Shown: positions 39,781 through 53,010 of the stretch, piece after piece
Layout: each line of letters starts with the position of its first letter
How positions within the stretch are numbered: the stretch's first letter is position 1
From: Tetrahymena thermophila SB210
Lineage: Eukaryota > Ciliophora > Oligohymenophorea > Hymenostomatida > Tetrahymenidae
Assembly: GCF_000189635.1 (NCBI RefSeq)
Contig: NW_002476224.1
Coordinates: forward strand, 310,001 to 374,000
Reading direction: 5' to 3'
Length of the DNA: 64,000 bases
Made by a program: the position numbers and the translations under genes
Notes under the pieces: generated by a model
Told to the model about the DNA's origin: nothing
Databases searched by the model: none
The model's input: only the letters and a program-made list of their open reading frames with translations

Positions 39781-42700
39781 ATGAAGCTCCTTTAAAAATC
39801 AAACTAGCATAATCTTAATGTTTTAAATTGCTTCTTACATTTAGATACAGTAATTTTTAATAATTATAATTTTTTATTAACACTGTTAGGGAGCTCTATC
39901 TATTTAGCGTTAACCCTAATTGACCTAGATTTCCAAGATATAAGATATCATGAAAAGATATAAATTATTGTGACTTCAACTCTCTTTATATTTAATATAG
40001 TTTTTTATGTAGTTAAACGCGTCAAGTAAAACTTCAAAATAATGTTTCATATACTTTAAATGGTTATTGTCTTGTTGAGTATGGAGGTATTCTTTTTGGC
40101 AGAAAAGGGTTAAAGCCAAGCTTATTTTATTTCTTTGTTATAATTATAGCATATACTTTGCTAAAATATAGAAAAAAATATGTTAATTTAGTTTTTTGTT
40201 TGGCTCTCAGTTCTCTATCTTTCAATTAGATTATTTCTTATGCTTGAAGTCTATTCAAGTAATTCTATAATAGGAGCATGCGTTATCATATTTTCCTATT
40301 TATTTGCTTTAGTTTTTGGCTAAAATGTAGAAGTTAGTGAGTAAGAATAACATCTTGTAAACTAAATAAAATATGATGTGGGAGAATAAATACAACAGAG
40401 AACTAAAAATATATTTTAGCTATATAAGAACAGTCATATATCAACTAAAAGCTATTTAAATGTGAATAGTAACCAGCCAAGGATAAAGGAAAGAGATAAA
40501 AAATCTTCGACTTAAATTTTAATAAATAGAGATGGTTCAAATATAAACCATGTTGAAGAATAATAAAACCTTAATGTTACCAATTAAATACAAACTCCAC
40601 TTGTTATAGGTGTTAGATAAAGAGAGAGCTAGATTGAAAGCGTAATAAATAGTTATCGCTTGCCAAAAACGGAACAATAAAATATGAAAAGTCAGCTTTT
40701 TTCAGATACGGATAAACTTAACAAAAATGATATAGCCTCTCATTCGAGCTCTAATTTACTTAATTAGAATTTAACAAACATCCCATAAAATGAGGAGTAA
40801 TAGAAGCCCTCACTGCATGGTTTAGAATAAAATAGTATTTTGTAAGAATTAACAATAGGATTAATTATTATCGACGATGCTAAAAGAATATTATTTTCAA
40901 ACGATCGTTCTCACTAAATTTTAAAAGAAAACAATTAATCAAATCTGATAAATAAACTTTAAGAATACTAAACATATTCAAAAGGATATTAAAATAATAA
41001 CAGGCAATCTAATCTTTACCATTAAGACTTGGTGAAAAGTGCATCAGCAAAAGATGTCTTTGAGGAGAAACATTCAAAATAAGAAAAAAAGCCAGCATAT
41101 TCATAGATTTAGAAGATGAGTTCAATAATCTTAAAAGAAGAAGATTCGTGCTCTCCCTTACTGGATCCAAAAAAAAGAAAAAAGGATAATAAAAAAGGTA
41201 GTGTGAGAATATTTCCTTCTTTAAGAGAAATAATAAGCTAAAACAATAGCATAATAGAAAAAGAAAGTAGTAAATTGATCAAAACAAATATTATAATTAA
41301 TGAAGACAAACTTTCTTCAAGTGATTGGAAAGATGATGGGTTGAGCATACTTCAGCCCTTCTGGAGAAACTAGCATGGGTATAAACTAACAATGCATCAA
41401 AATGAACCTTCTTCTTTTTTACCTTTCAAATCTGATTAGCACATATTGAATTCAGAAATAAAAAAGAGCGAAATTAGGAGGTTAAATATAAATTTAAATA
41501 AAGAGCTGTAGAGCTTTTTGAAATCTAAGTAAAATCAGACTGTAAGCATTAGATAAATTTTTGAAATTTTATTAGAAGCTGGCAATTATTAATCAATAGA
41601 ACAAAATAATTAAAATTGCTTATTAAAAAGTAAAAGCGAGTAACTAATTGATACGGAATCATCTGAATCTAAGTATTTTCATAGAAAATAAGAATTCATA
41701 AATAGTTAATCTAAAACTAAATAAGAGTTTCTTTAGGGTTCCACTATTATTAGAAATAGAAGAGACTCTTTTAATAGCAATGATAATGATGATTCCATTT
41801 TCTAAAGCAGAGATATTAATCCCCTCAACTGCAGCATTTAAGATAATATTTTGGTTATAAAGGCTTAGAAAGGGAATGATATCATTGATTTAAAAATATC
41901 TGCGATGCTTGAGTTTTTAACAATATATGAAACCAAAAGTTAAAGAGGGAGTGGAAGCGGTGAAACTAGAAATGATAATTGCTAAGAAAAAGTTAGCTTA
42001 TCTCCTTAGAAGTTAGAAAAAATAAGTGAGTCTCTTGAGGAGTTTAAATAACAGCATAACTAAAAGTTTGGTAGCCAATAACTAACTTAAATCACCAACA
42101 ACGAATAAAAGACTGACAGAATCATATTTAACTTTGCAGACAGAAATAAAAAATCAAACAAAAAAATAAAATTAAGTGATATGAAACTCTTTTTAATAAT
42201 TGAAGTTTAAGATAAAAAAGAGGACATTAAATAAGTAAATTAAGAGGCTTTTAAAGATTTTAAAAATAAAATACTTTCTTCTCTATCCCATGAGTTAAGA
42301 ACTCCTCTAAATTGCAGCTTATAAATGCTGGAAACTATTTATTAAAGTGATATCCTTAATTAAAATTAAAAAAAAATGTTTATACTTCCTGCCATCAACT
42401 CTAATTATCTTCTGTTAAGTATGATTAATGATATTCTAGATTTTGCACAGCTCATAAATGGAGGTCTCAACTTGCAATTTGAAGTTTTTAATATTGTCGA
42501 TCTTATTAGAGAATGCATGAGCTACTTCACTCTCTAAGCTGCTTACAAAAATATTCACATGGAACTAAATTTTGAGAAGTCAATACCAATTTAAGTGAAA
42601 TCTGACTCTATGAGATTAAAATAAGTTATTATTAATCTTTTAAGTAATGCGATAAAATTCACAAACTAAGGTTAGATATCAATAAATGTTGACTAAGAAG

Positions 42701-45276
42701 AAAAAGATTTAATTAGAATATCGATTTCTGATACTGGGTGTGGTATTTCGCCTGAAATAGGAAACTAAATTTTTAGAGGTTTAGAATTTAATTATAATAA
42801 TACTTAATTTAATACAGAAGGAGCAGGAATGGGATTAACTATAGCAAACAATATAGCCAAAGGTTTAAGCGGAAATAGGCCTATTCAATTTGTGAGTGAT
42901 ATGGGAAAGGGATCCATCTTCTCATTCTTTGTTTTAGATCGTCCTTAAAAAATAATCGGATGCAAATCAACTAAGTTTACAATATTTAATCGTTCATTCA
43001 CTAATTGGAAACCTCTATTTTAAGAGAATTCAGATAAAATTCAACCCTCAACAGTTTTTGACTAACTTACATAAAACAACAATCGCATTTTAGGATCAAA
43101 TTCGGTACTGCCTCCATTAAATCACTCAATAATACCAATGAATAGCTAATTTAATCAAAGTTAATATTTAATACAAAATGCTTAGACGCCGCAGGTTTCA
43201 TAAATGTATCCAATAGTTAAGAGTAATACTTTTTCAAATACATCTTTGCCTGCTAGAAGTTTTAATGATTTTGGCCAAAGAATAGCTAATTATGTAAACT
43301 CCAATAATAACTAATCTAATCTTTAGCAGCCTATTCTAACTAATAATAATAACAAATATTAATCCTATTCAGAAGATTAAATACATTCTTTTAATTAAAT
43401 TCCAAAAAGTTTCTAAGACCTCAGTCTCAAACATACATTAGAAAATAACCTAAGCATTGAACAATCAAATAATAATTAAAACCACTAGAGTGAAGGTAAT
43501 ATAAATGTTGAACAGTCTTTTGATATTCCAAAATATAAATAAACTAACGAATAATAAATCCATAAAAGAAACATAGAACATCTCTATAGAATTTAATAGC
43601 AACTACTCTATAACAATCATATGTAACTATAAAATACTCAACCAAATTAAAAATAAGAACAACCAATTTCATCTTCTTTTAAAAATATAGCACTTAATAA
43701 TAATATAACAAGTTTAAAGCATATAGAAGAAAACAATTCAAATACTTTAGTGAAAAAAATATCTTGTGAAGTAGATACTGAGTATTCTAATTTGAATAAA
43801 CCTGCTTCACCATTAATATAGTAGACATATTATGTTGTTGCTCATAAAAAGTATAGTAAAAATTAGCAATAAAACTATCAGTTTAAAGGAAATCAAGCAA
43901 ATAAAATAGCATTTGAAGATACCTTGGACAAGCATTTAAAATAGGGATGCTTTACAGACGAGCCTTCAGGATCATACTAATACTATTAAAGAGATGATTT
44001 TAGCAATAAATAACTCTCACCTAAAATTGTAAGCAGTTTAAGAACTTTACATAATGATGGATTTTCAGTTCTAGAACAAAAAATATCCAGACTTGATGAT
44101 GAAATTTCTCAATAATAATGGCAAAGTTAATAAAATCAATCAAACAAGAATTCTACCAATTTTTCTAAAAATCCTATTCGTATAAAAGATTTAGAGATAG
44201 AGGATATGCAATCAAATCTTTTGTTTTTCTTAAATTCAACATTTGTTCATATGTAACAATCAATTAATTTGCAATAGTAATAACAACCTTAATAGTCATA
44301 TGCACAAAACTTGGTAAACAACAATTAAAATATTTCGCCTAATAATAATAATACTCTCCCAAATAATAGCTTTAGTGGGTAATCAAATGTAAGCATTAAT
44401 AATAATAACAGTCTACTAAAAAATAACCAATCTCGCTTGATAGACATCTCTCCTAGATCTTAAAAGACTTTACAACCATAGATACCAATTTAATAACTAA
44501 GTGGTTCTTATTAATCTCTAAATATTTAAGGAGGAAAACTTATTAAAAAAGTACTTTAGTTTGAAAGTTAGAAAACTTTTGAAAGTAATCCACAAAATTC
44601 TCCTCATAGTTTACCTGTTAAAGAAGAAATGAGATAGAGAGTTGATTCAATCATGTCAAGAAAATAGGAAAGCTTAAATATAAGAATGGAAAATATAATA
44701 GAAATTCATGAAAACTAAGAGCATGATGATAATAGTAATAGTGATAACAACCTAGACTATTCAGCCAAAAGTAGTATGTAAGGAAGTATGTAGAAATAGA
44801 TAGATATTTAAACAGAATAAGTAACATACAAATAAAGAATTATCTAAAAAAATAAGTAAAAAACATGCAATTGTTCAAACGTATTGGTAATTGACGACAA
44901 TGAATTTAATTTGTATGCCTTAGAAATGAGATTAAAGCAGTATGGGTTTAAAGTAGACACTGCTAGTTCTGGAATATTAGGCTAATAAAAAGTTATTGAA
45001 AAGCATGAAACAGATAGTTGCTGTAAAGAATATACAATAATTTTTATGGATTTAGATATGCCTGTATAAAATGGATTTTAAACAACAATAAATATTTTAG
45101 ATTACTATAAACAATAAAATTAAAAACCACCAACAATTTCTGCATGCACTGCTTTCATTCAAGATTCAGAAAAAAAAAAGGCTAGGTAAGCTGGCATGAA
45201 ATACTATATTACAAAACCAGTAGAGACATCCTATCTCGAAAAAGTAATATCAAAAGTCTTATTCAAAAAAAAGTGA
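39781..45276 (+). CDS. Membrane hybrid histidine kinase with receiver domain (paralog 2)
   Basis: One uninterrupted frame of 1832 codons. The N-terminal ~200 residues hold about six hydrophobic helices. A ~600-residue Ser/Lys/Asn-rich region follows. The H box LSHELRTPLNCS is at about residue 836 with the canonical Arg. The ATP-binding domain has LKQVIINLLSNAIKFT, DTGCGIS and EGAGMGLTIANN. A ~650-residue Q/N-rich linker follows, then a C-terminal receiver (about 1699-1825) with LVIDDNEFN, FMDLDMP, SACTAF and ITKPV. All phosphorelay residues are intact. Block-by-block similarity to the preceding gene is strong in kinase and receiver and absent in linkers, as expected for an old tandem duplication. 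The ligand is unknown. The start is the first in-frame ATG before the membrane helices. Confidence 0.92.
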
Positions 45277-46201
45277 CAATTCAAAATTTTAATAAAAAAG
45301 AATAAATTTTACTATCAAATTAATAAGCTTATTTTCTAAATAAAGCGATGTATAAATTACATTAATATATTATTTTAAAAACTAATATTAATCAAAAATC
45401 ATATTTTTCCTTTGTTTTGTTATTTATCATACATATAAAATATTATTATTTTTATCTAATATTCAATTGTTCATTTTTATGCAAAATATAAAAAATCTAT
45501 TTTTTTCTCAAATGAAAATATATTTTATTTATTAAATTATCTTAGTAATACTTTATCAAAAAATTTAAGTTTAATATTTTAGTTATTTATTTAACTTCCT
45601 TATTAAAAGAAAAAATATAAACAATTTTAATAAATTTTAAAAATTGACTGAATCTCTCACTAATACAAAAAAAATTTTTTTTTATTAATTTAATTAAATA
45701 AAATTAGCTTTTTTTAAACTATATAGCTATAATTTACCATTAGCTATAATTTAAAAACATTAAATAATCTTTGTTGTTTATACTGTCAAGTTTAAATATT
45801 TTAAAACAAAATTAACTTTATTAATGCAGAGATATGGGAATTATTGAAATATTAGTGCTTTAATTTAAGAATATATTTATAAATATTCATTATAAGTTTT
45901 ACTGTTTTAAAATATTTTTTTCTATGTTAATTATGACAATAAAATCAATAATCTTCAATATTTGATATAAAAAACTAATATTTTAAAATTTTAGTTAATT
46001 TGTTTGATAAATATTTAAAAATTTGTTGTAACTCACAAAAACAACGTTTAATAAATATGATTTAATAACTTTTCATTTACATCATAATGTTTTTATTTAA
46101 CATCAAAACATAAAATTTTTATATTTATAAGGTAAATTAAAAAATTTATAAATTCTATAATTCTATTTATTTTGAGAAATAAATTATATTTATATAATCA
46201 A
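45277..46201. other. AT-rich gap between convergent genes
   Basis: No gene or structured element seen. Confidence 0.6.
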
Positions 46202-47281
46202 TCAATCTTTTTCACCTTCACTATGCTATTATTTTTATGGTGATGATACCTGTTTTTTCAATTTATGTATTTTCTGTTTTTATTTAGTCCAATATTTTAC
46301 TATATCTAAGAATCCATATTGAGTGTTTTATGACCTAACATCTTACCAATAACCTCCTCTTACCCAAAGATAATCAAAGCCATTATCAGTTAGAGTTAAA
46401 CATATAAACTCTGGAACATTTCTTGAGCATAAATGCATATCTATACTATTAAATTCATCCCATTAGTAAGGTATTCCTTTATCATTTAGTTTTTAATTGA
46501 TTTCTATCAAAGATGTCTATTTAATTTCTTCTATTTTATCTTAAAACTCATAAATATCACTAAATTCGTCTTATCTTGGCGATTTATACTTAATTGTTGA
46601 AATAAGGCTATTATTTTATGTAAATTCTTCACTCAAAATTTAATCAAAATAATTATTCTTTTTGTCATTTGAATCATACTGATCCTCTTAAATAAGTTAT
46701 TCCTCACTTAGATTCTATACTTGGTCAATTTTAGAAAGCTTTTTACTTATTATTTAGGCTTATTTAACTAATTAATTTAACTAGCTTAAATAATCTTTTT
46801 CTTCATCTTTTTCAAGCAAGAACTTTATTTTTGGTGAAGATTTTAGGTCATATATACAGCTTCTTAGCAGTTATTTTGTGAGTTTATTCGTATTATCAAA
46901 ATTTTTTTGGTTTTTAAGTTGATTAAAAATAGCGTTTATACTATTGTATTGGTCTAAACATTAATTTAAGTAAATCAACTAATCTTTCATATTTTATAAT
47001 TGTTTCATTAATTCATCAATTTTAGTAATATTTGAGGTTACCATACTACTAATTTTACTCTTATTAAAATTATTTTCTCTAAAAATTTATTCGAAATCTT
47101 AGATTAATTAATCGAATAATACACTATTATCAACATCTAATTTATGAGATTTTTAATGGCACTTAGAACAAATCAAAGCTCCGTATTCTTGTAAGCACTC
47201 ACGATTAAGGCATACGTTATTACAAGGTTAAAAACTTTTACATTTTTAACATTTTTTAGTAATCTTGTTTAGAGAATTCAT
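46202..47281 (-). CDS. B-box-like zinc-binding coiled-coil protein
   Basis: One exon, 360 codons, ATG at 47281, TGA at 46202. The first ~50 residues are Cys-rich: C-x2-C, C, C, C, then C-x2-C-x3-H, in the spacing of B-box-type zinc fingers. A long charged coiled coil follows (about residues 60-250). The C-terminal ~90 residues contain a more globular stretch with LCSRNVPEFICLTLTDNGFD and an aromatic WVRGGYWQDV motif, reminiscent of small beta-rich domains. Ciliates carry many B-box/coiled-coil proteins of unknown function. No specific partner can be named. Confidence 0.75.
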
Positions 47282-47847
47282 CTTGAATTATGCAGTAAAA
47301 AAAAATTTTTTGTTTATTTATTTGTTTAATAAGTGTCAACTTATGAAAATATCAATAAATAAATTTGTGAATTATCTATTTAAAAGCAGGAATTGTAAAT
47401 TTTACTATTTATTAATTTATCACCAAATTTAACTAAGTTATTCAAACCATATCTTTTTAACATAATCCAGTAATATTCTATCAAATGATTCTAGTGAATT
47501 TATTAATAATTTTTCTAAATTATATTTCAACATCAAAGTAACATAAATGATACTTTTAATTTTCAATATATTTTAAATTGAAGCTAAAAATAACTAAAAT
47601 GAGCAAAAAAAAAAATAATTCTCTAAAAAATTGTTTTTGATGGTTGTTTGTATTTTTTTCACACTTTTTAAAAAACTAAATTGCAAAAAAATACAAAAAT
47701 GAATTAAATTACAGCTCTTTATTTTAAATTTAAGTAATTTACAATTAAATAATTTATTTTATAATTTGTAAATCCATTTTTCTATCTTATTATTTACAAA
47801 TATCTAATTTAAGTATAAAATTAATTTTATTCTGCCTTTTTAATAAT
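47282..47847. other. AT-rich intergenic stretch
   Basis: No gene seen. Confidence 0.6.
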
Positions 47848-50410
47848 TCAATTGTAGTCATCGGGATTGAAATCCTCTATATCTTTGATAGAATTTTTAA
47901 GAGAACTTATTGTATTTATTAAGAAGTCATGGCTCAACTTGCTCTAAGTAGAGCCAGAAAGGCTTCCTGAATCGCTAAACGCTTAATTATTTCTAATTTT
48001 ATTGAAATTATTTTAATAATATGGTAAAATTATATTAGAATTTAACAAATTTTTTTAAATTAAAAAGTTTACTTTAAAGATGGAAGTTTGACATGAGTTT
48101 TATAAAGATTGGTTTTGTAAATTTTTTCAGGATTGTGATAAAATGATGGTTTTACAAGCTTTTTACCTTTTTTTGAGGTTTTTATATTTTAATTGTTTTG
48201 CTCTTTAGAATTTTGAGAAGAAAACTGATATTAGCCTATATTTTATTCATTAAAATCCATTAATTTATTGATTTTTAGGTTGTTATAAGCCTTGTTCTAT
48301 TCTTAAATTGTTTTCAAACCATAATCATTTTGCTCATCATTAGGTTATTGTTGCTGCTAGTTTAATTCTGCCAATACATATTTATCTCTAGACTTAGCAC
48401 TATTTGATCTATTGTTGTTATTATCTTCTTAATTTTGAGCTATAAATTATTAGGGATTACTAAAAAATGTGCTTTTTTTATTCAAAAATTAGCTAGCTTT
48501 CCCTGTATTTGAGCCTTAGTTGTTTGCTATCCCCTATTAAGAGTTAAGTTAAGAAGTAAAAGAATTTATTTAAGATTAATTATTAGGCGAATTCGTTCTG
48601 GATGATTTTGCCATGGGAGAATCTATATTATAAAAAGAATCTTAGTTTGACTTTAGATAGTTTTAGCTAGCCATGTTGTTTTTATGCTTAGCTTGATTCA
48701 AAGAATTATATTTCTTCTAACCAATAGACTAAGCAGTTCCATTTCCATACTCACCGAAAACTGGTTTATCTTTAACATTAATATCATTTTTTAGTTTATC
48801 CTAATTAATCTTTGTTTCTCTAATGAAATCTGTTTCAAGTGAGCATTTAGTGTAGTCTAAATAGCAGGTATCACAAACTTTAGTGGTTAATTCAAGCCAA
48901 CTTTTGTTTTTTTTAATTTTTTGATAATTTTAAGAGGTGAGATTGCCCCAAACTTTTACAATCAAAGCAGGCATGATATTTAAATCGATATCATTATTTT
49001 GATGCTCCTCATCTAGGAATTTAAATAATTCTTTTAATTCCTCTTCTTTGCTTAATGGTCTCTAGTCTTAGATATTATTTTTCTTCTTACCTTAGTTCAA
49101 TCTTCTTAACTTTTTAGCCTTATTTTGTTCAATCAGCTTCAAAATTTCCTCAGGAAGAATAGTTTTAGAATTGTCAATCGCACCCTATTCGAAAGATTCT
49201 ATAATATTGCTTAGTTTAAGATCATACAGATCAGTAGTTTGTACCTCACAATTTGAGCAGTTTTTCTTAAAATTATTCTAAAGATTGTTAATAAATCCAT
49301 AATTAATGTTAAGTGCTCCAGTTGTGTGCTTGATTTGATTTTAAGTTTTAGACATTCTAAGAACAGGAGAAAGAGTTCTTGGGACAGTAGATTAATTTTA
49401 TCCAGCTCCAGCTTGCATTTTCTCGCTTTACTAATTATTTGTTTGCTTTTTAGTGTTATAATCCTAAAATCTTTCTCTGATTTTAAGTCCTGTGCAAAAG
49501 AGCAACCAAAGTCTGTTTCTATCATCAAGCTTAAAATATAAAACCATTCTAGATATCTGAATGTTACCACCTGATATATCTTGAATGTGCTTAACAATAT
49601 TCACACACATTTATTCTAAATCTGCAGATAATATAGGTGATGTTATGCTGTCTTAAATAGCTAAATATTCAGGACCTTCAAAAGTGCAAAGCTTTTCGTT
49701 AATAGGCACTTTAGGATTATCAATTGGATTAACATTTGTTTTGCGATATAGCAAGCAAAATTATGGCGACCAAGAAACCTTAATCAGAGAATTCTTTCCG
49801 CTTTTCGGATATATGAATTTTTAAAGAATAGCATTTAGATTTTTCTCACGTTAATGAAGAAATACATTAAAGTTTTCTTCATCAAAATATTCAAATTATA
49901 TAACTTCTTATTCTATACCTATTAAATTTTTTAAATTATTTAAACTTAAAAAACATTGTAAATATTTATTTTATGTCATTTAATTTAAAATTATTTTAAA
50001 TTCAATAAGAAAACATAATAAATTTTATAAATGCATAAAATTTAATGATTTTATTGTCTCAATAAATATTTAATACCTCCATTTTAATTCATCTGTCCAT
50101 CATTAATATTTTTATTGAAATTTTTCTATCCCGTAACTTAAGTAGGATCTTATGAAACCAAATATTATGCCACTACTCCGCTTGTAGGCACATTATACAT
50201 AAATGTTTCTTTTACATGCTCTGTATCAATACGCTCTTTAGTTTTCCTAATAATTTCGCCATCTCTATTTGTAAAATACCAAAAATAGGGCTATGCCCAA
50301 CGATATATGACAGTATCTACCAAAAAAACACCAGGACAACTTGTTCCCGTCTCTGGATTTTTCTTCCAAAGATGAAAGAAAAGCCATTCTGTTGAAGTAG
50401 ATAGCTTCAT
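47848..50410 (-). CDS. Unrecognised protein with a folded, conserved-looking N-terminal half
   Basis: Introns at 49919-50076 and 47993-48072 leave exactly 775 codons (774 aa). The N-terminus (MKLSTSTEWLFFHLWKK then PYFWYFTNRDGEIIRKT) is rich in aromatics and looks like a folded domain, not low complexity. Residues about 230-290 contain the well-formed stretch QISRMVLYFKLDDRNRLWLL followed by FCTGLKIR, which reads like a domain conserved among ciliated organisms. Further on there is a two-cysteine pair near VCDTCYLDYTKC. The last third is Asn/Gln/Ser-rich.  I cannot name the family; a cilium-associated role is only an impression. The frame is continuous apart from the two introns and phase is exact. 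Confidence 0.75.
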
Positions 50411-51122
50411 AGTCTAACTGCTTTCTAATTTGAATTCTCTTAAGATATGTTTAAAAAAAGTTATTTTGCAAGGCTATGAAAAATTATAATAACTAAAATA
50501 TAATTAGTAATTTAAAGATAAGATTGATGCATTATCAAAAACTATTATTATTTGAAAAAATAATTGAATGATTAATTAATAATACTAAATTATAAAATTA
50601 ATGCCTATTTCTTATGAAAATAAAAAATAGTTAGCATTTGTAATCAAATTATTTTGCTTAAAATTAAATATGTTTTATACTGACTTTTTTTTGTTTGTTT
50701 GTTTTTTTGTTGTTTTATTTAGTTTATTTCTTAAAATTTAATAAATAAACATGTTTGAATATTTTAGTTTGATGCACTCAACAATTCTTTTTACTGGTTA
50801 GCAAAATTACACAAAAAAGTAAACATTTTATAAATTTGAAGATTAAAATTATTCCTTTCATTATTTATGACATGATTTTATTATTTAAAATCATTAATGA
50901 TTTTTTGTAAGAATTCAAAATTAAATATTTATTTTTTATAAATGAAAAAATAAATTTTGAATAAAAATGAATCAGATTTTAATTTATAAGATTAAATTTT
51001 CATACAAAATATATTTTTTAGAATATTTTCAATTGTAACTAGTTGCTTTATATAACATTTTTAGATTATTCTAAATTTATATTTCTATTTTTCTTCATCT
51101 GTATCTATTTTTATTAATAAAA
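50411..51122. other. AT-rich intergenic stretch
   Basis: No gene seen. Confidence 0.6.
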
Positions 51123-52225
51123 TCATTAAAATTCCATTTATTTTAGATATGTAATAAGTTACTGTGGTTGAGGAGGGTAATTGTAACCTGACTATTGCAT
51201 TCCATAAGCTTGTTAAGGAGCTTGATAGCCGGGTTATTATGGGTACTAACCTTAAGGCATAAAACCTTGCTATTGAGGATACATTTATTATTATGGATAA
51301 CCCTATTGCTATGGATAACCATATTAAGGAGGCTATTGAGGATATTATCCAGGCTTTTTTTAATTTAAATAAATTTTAATAAATAAATATACTTTAATTT
51401 TCATTTAGAAGTATTTACTTGAGGATAGGGAGAAGGGTTGTATTGTATACATTAAAAGAGCTGTTATTAGAATTCATTAAAAGTAATAGTTCCAGATCTA
51501 TCAGTATCAAACTTGTTGAATGCCAACTCAATTTCATAATTGTTAAGATTTGGTTCCATTCTACGAAGAAGCTATCCAAATTCATGTAAATTAAGGTTGG
51601 CATTTCTTGAGCTGTCATATTTGTTAAACAAATCGTATAAATTGATATTATAATATTTAATTGCTTGTTTCAATTTTTCAATGGCAATATCTGCTGAATA
51701 TGAACTTTTTTTAAGTGCATTTGGGTCATAAACTTATGAACATGCATCAGTATATCTTCCTAAGTTCTTACAGAATTCACCAAAAGAAATTGATCCAGTT
51801 TTATTTTCATCAAACTTGTTAAATGCTATATAAATTTCACTTGCAGAAATAGTGGGATCTATTTTTTTAAGTAATTCACCAAATTCATAAGGATTCAAAG
51901 CTGCGTCTGCCTATCTGTCAAATTTGCAGAAAAGTTCAGCCAAATCAATTTTATAGTAGTTGATTGAGTATTTAAGCTTAGCAATTACTTCATTAGCTAC
52001 CTTTTCTTAATTTGGTTGATACATAGCATATTAATTTTAAGGTGCATAGCCATAATTTTATTGCTACATAGGATATCCATAACCCTACTATTAAGGAGGT
52101 GGCATCATTCCAGGGTATTGTTACTAAGGGGGAACTCCGTAAGGCTAAGGTTAGCCGTATTGTTAATATGGCTATTATTGGTTTGGATAACAGGGTTGTC
52201 CGTAAATATTTTAAGAATTGTACAT
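51123..52225 (-). CDS. Four-EF-hand protein with Q/P/Y/G-rich ends
   Basis: One intron (51354-51418) leaves exactly 346 codons. The first ~75 and last ~75 residues are Gln/Pro/Tyr/Gly-rich tandem motifs of the YPQQQ and GYPMQQQ type. The middle has four EF-hands in two similar halves, each starting KLKxxIxYYxIxLxxLF. Loops 2 (DENKTGSISFGE) and 4 (DTDRSGTITFNE) are canonical calcium loops with D/N/S/E ligands in place. Loops 1 (DRQADAALNPYE) and 3 (DSSRNANLNLHE) are altered. The layout resembles penta-EF-hand/ALG-2-like proteins with proline-rich N-termini. It is probably a calcium-regulated adaptor. The Q/P/Y ends could drive assembly; that is inference. Confidence 0.88.
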
Positions 52226-53010
52226 TTATTTTCTTACTTTGCTTGTCTATAATGTTTTAAATAACTTTTTTGAAATTAAAACCTAATTATTCGCTTGATA
52301 ATTTTATTTTGCAAAATTTTTTATATTTTCTTTACATATGTTAAAATTTTAGATAAATCATTTAGATAGATACTAATTTCCTTAAATAGTTTGTAAAAAA
52401 ATTTTGATCGTCTCATCATCATTAAATTTTTATGACATATGTGATAGAAAATTCAAGTAATCATATTGAGAAAAAAACTGTTTAATTGCAGGTATTACAA
52501 TAAAATGAATGTTTTAAATAGACGAAAAGTAATCTTAAAATATATTGCCAATTAAGATAAATTAGTTATAGTCTTTTTGTCTATATTTTTCGATAAACCA
52601 AAAATTTTTAATCATTATTTAATTGATCAATTATTGTGACTTAAATTTAGAGACTTTGTAAAATTGATTGATAGCTATAAAAATAGACTTTTTTTAATAA
52701 CTTTGGTTTTGAAAATCTTTTTTTTTAAACTCAACTTAACTTTTGCAAACTAAAAAAAATAAATAAATCAATCAATCATATTTATGTGTACAAATAAAGA
52801 TATTTTTTACTTCACATAAACTTATTAAATTTTAAATGGAATTGATAAATTTGCCAAATATTCTAATAAAATTATGTCTTCATTTTCATAATAAATATTT
52901 TAAAAATTTTTTAAGCTAAACTAAGGTAAATTTTTTATGACAGTTAATGCAATTTTCTATATAAATGAATTATTTTTAGGTTATTTTTTAAGGATTAAAA
53001 TTTAATTGTT
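52226..53010. other. AT-rich intergenic stretch
   Basis: No gene seen. Confidence 0.6.

Noticed and set aside
49211..49597. 128-codon minus-strand frame
   Set aside because: Shifted frame of the 47848-50410 gene, whose own frame gives ordered protein and exact intron phase.
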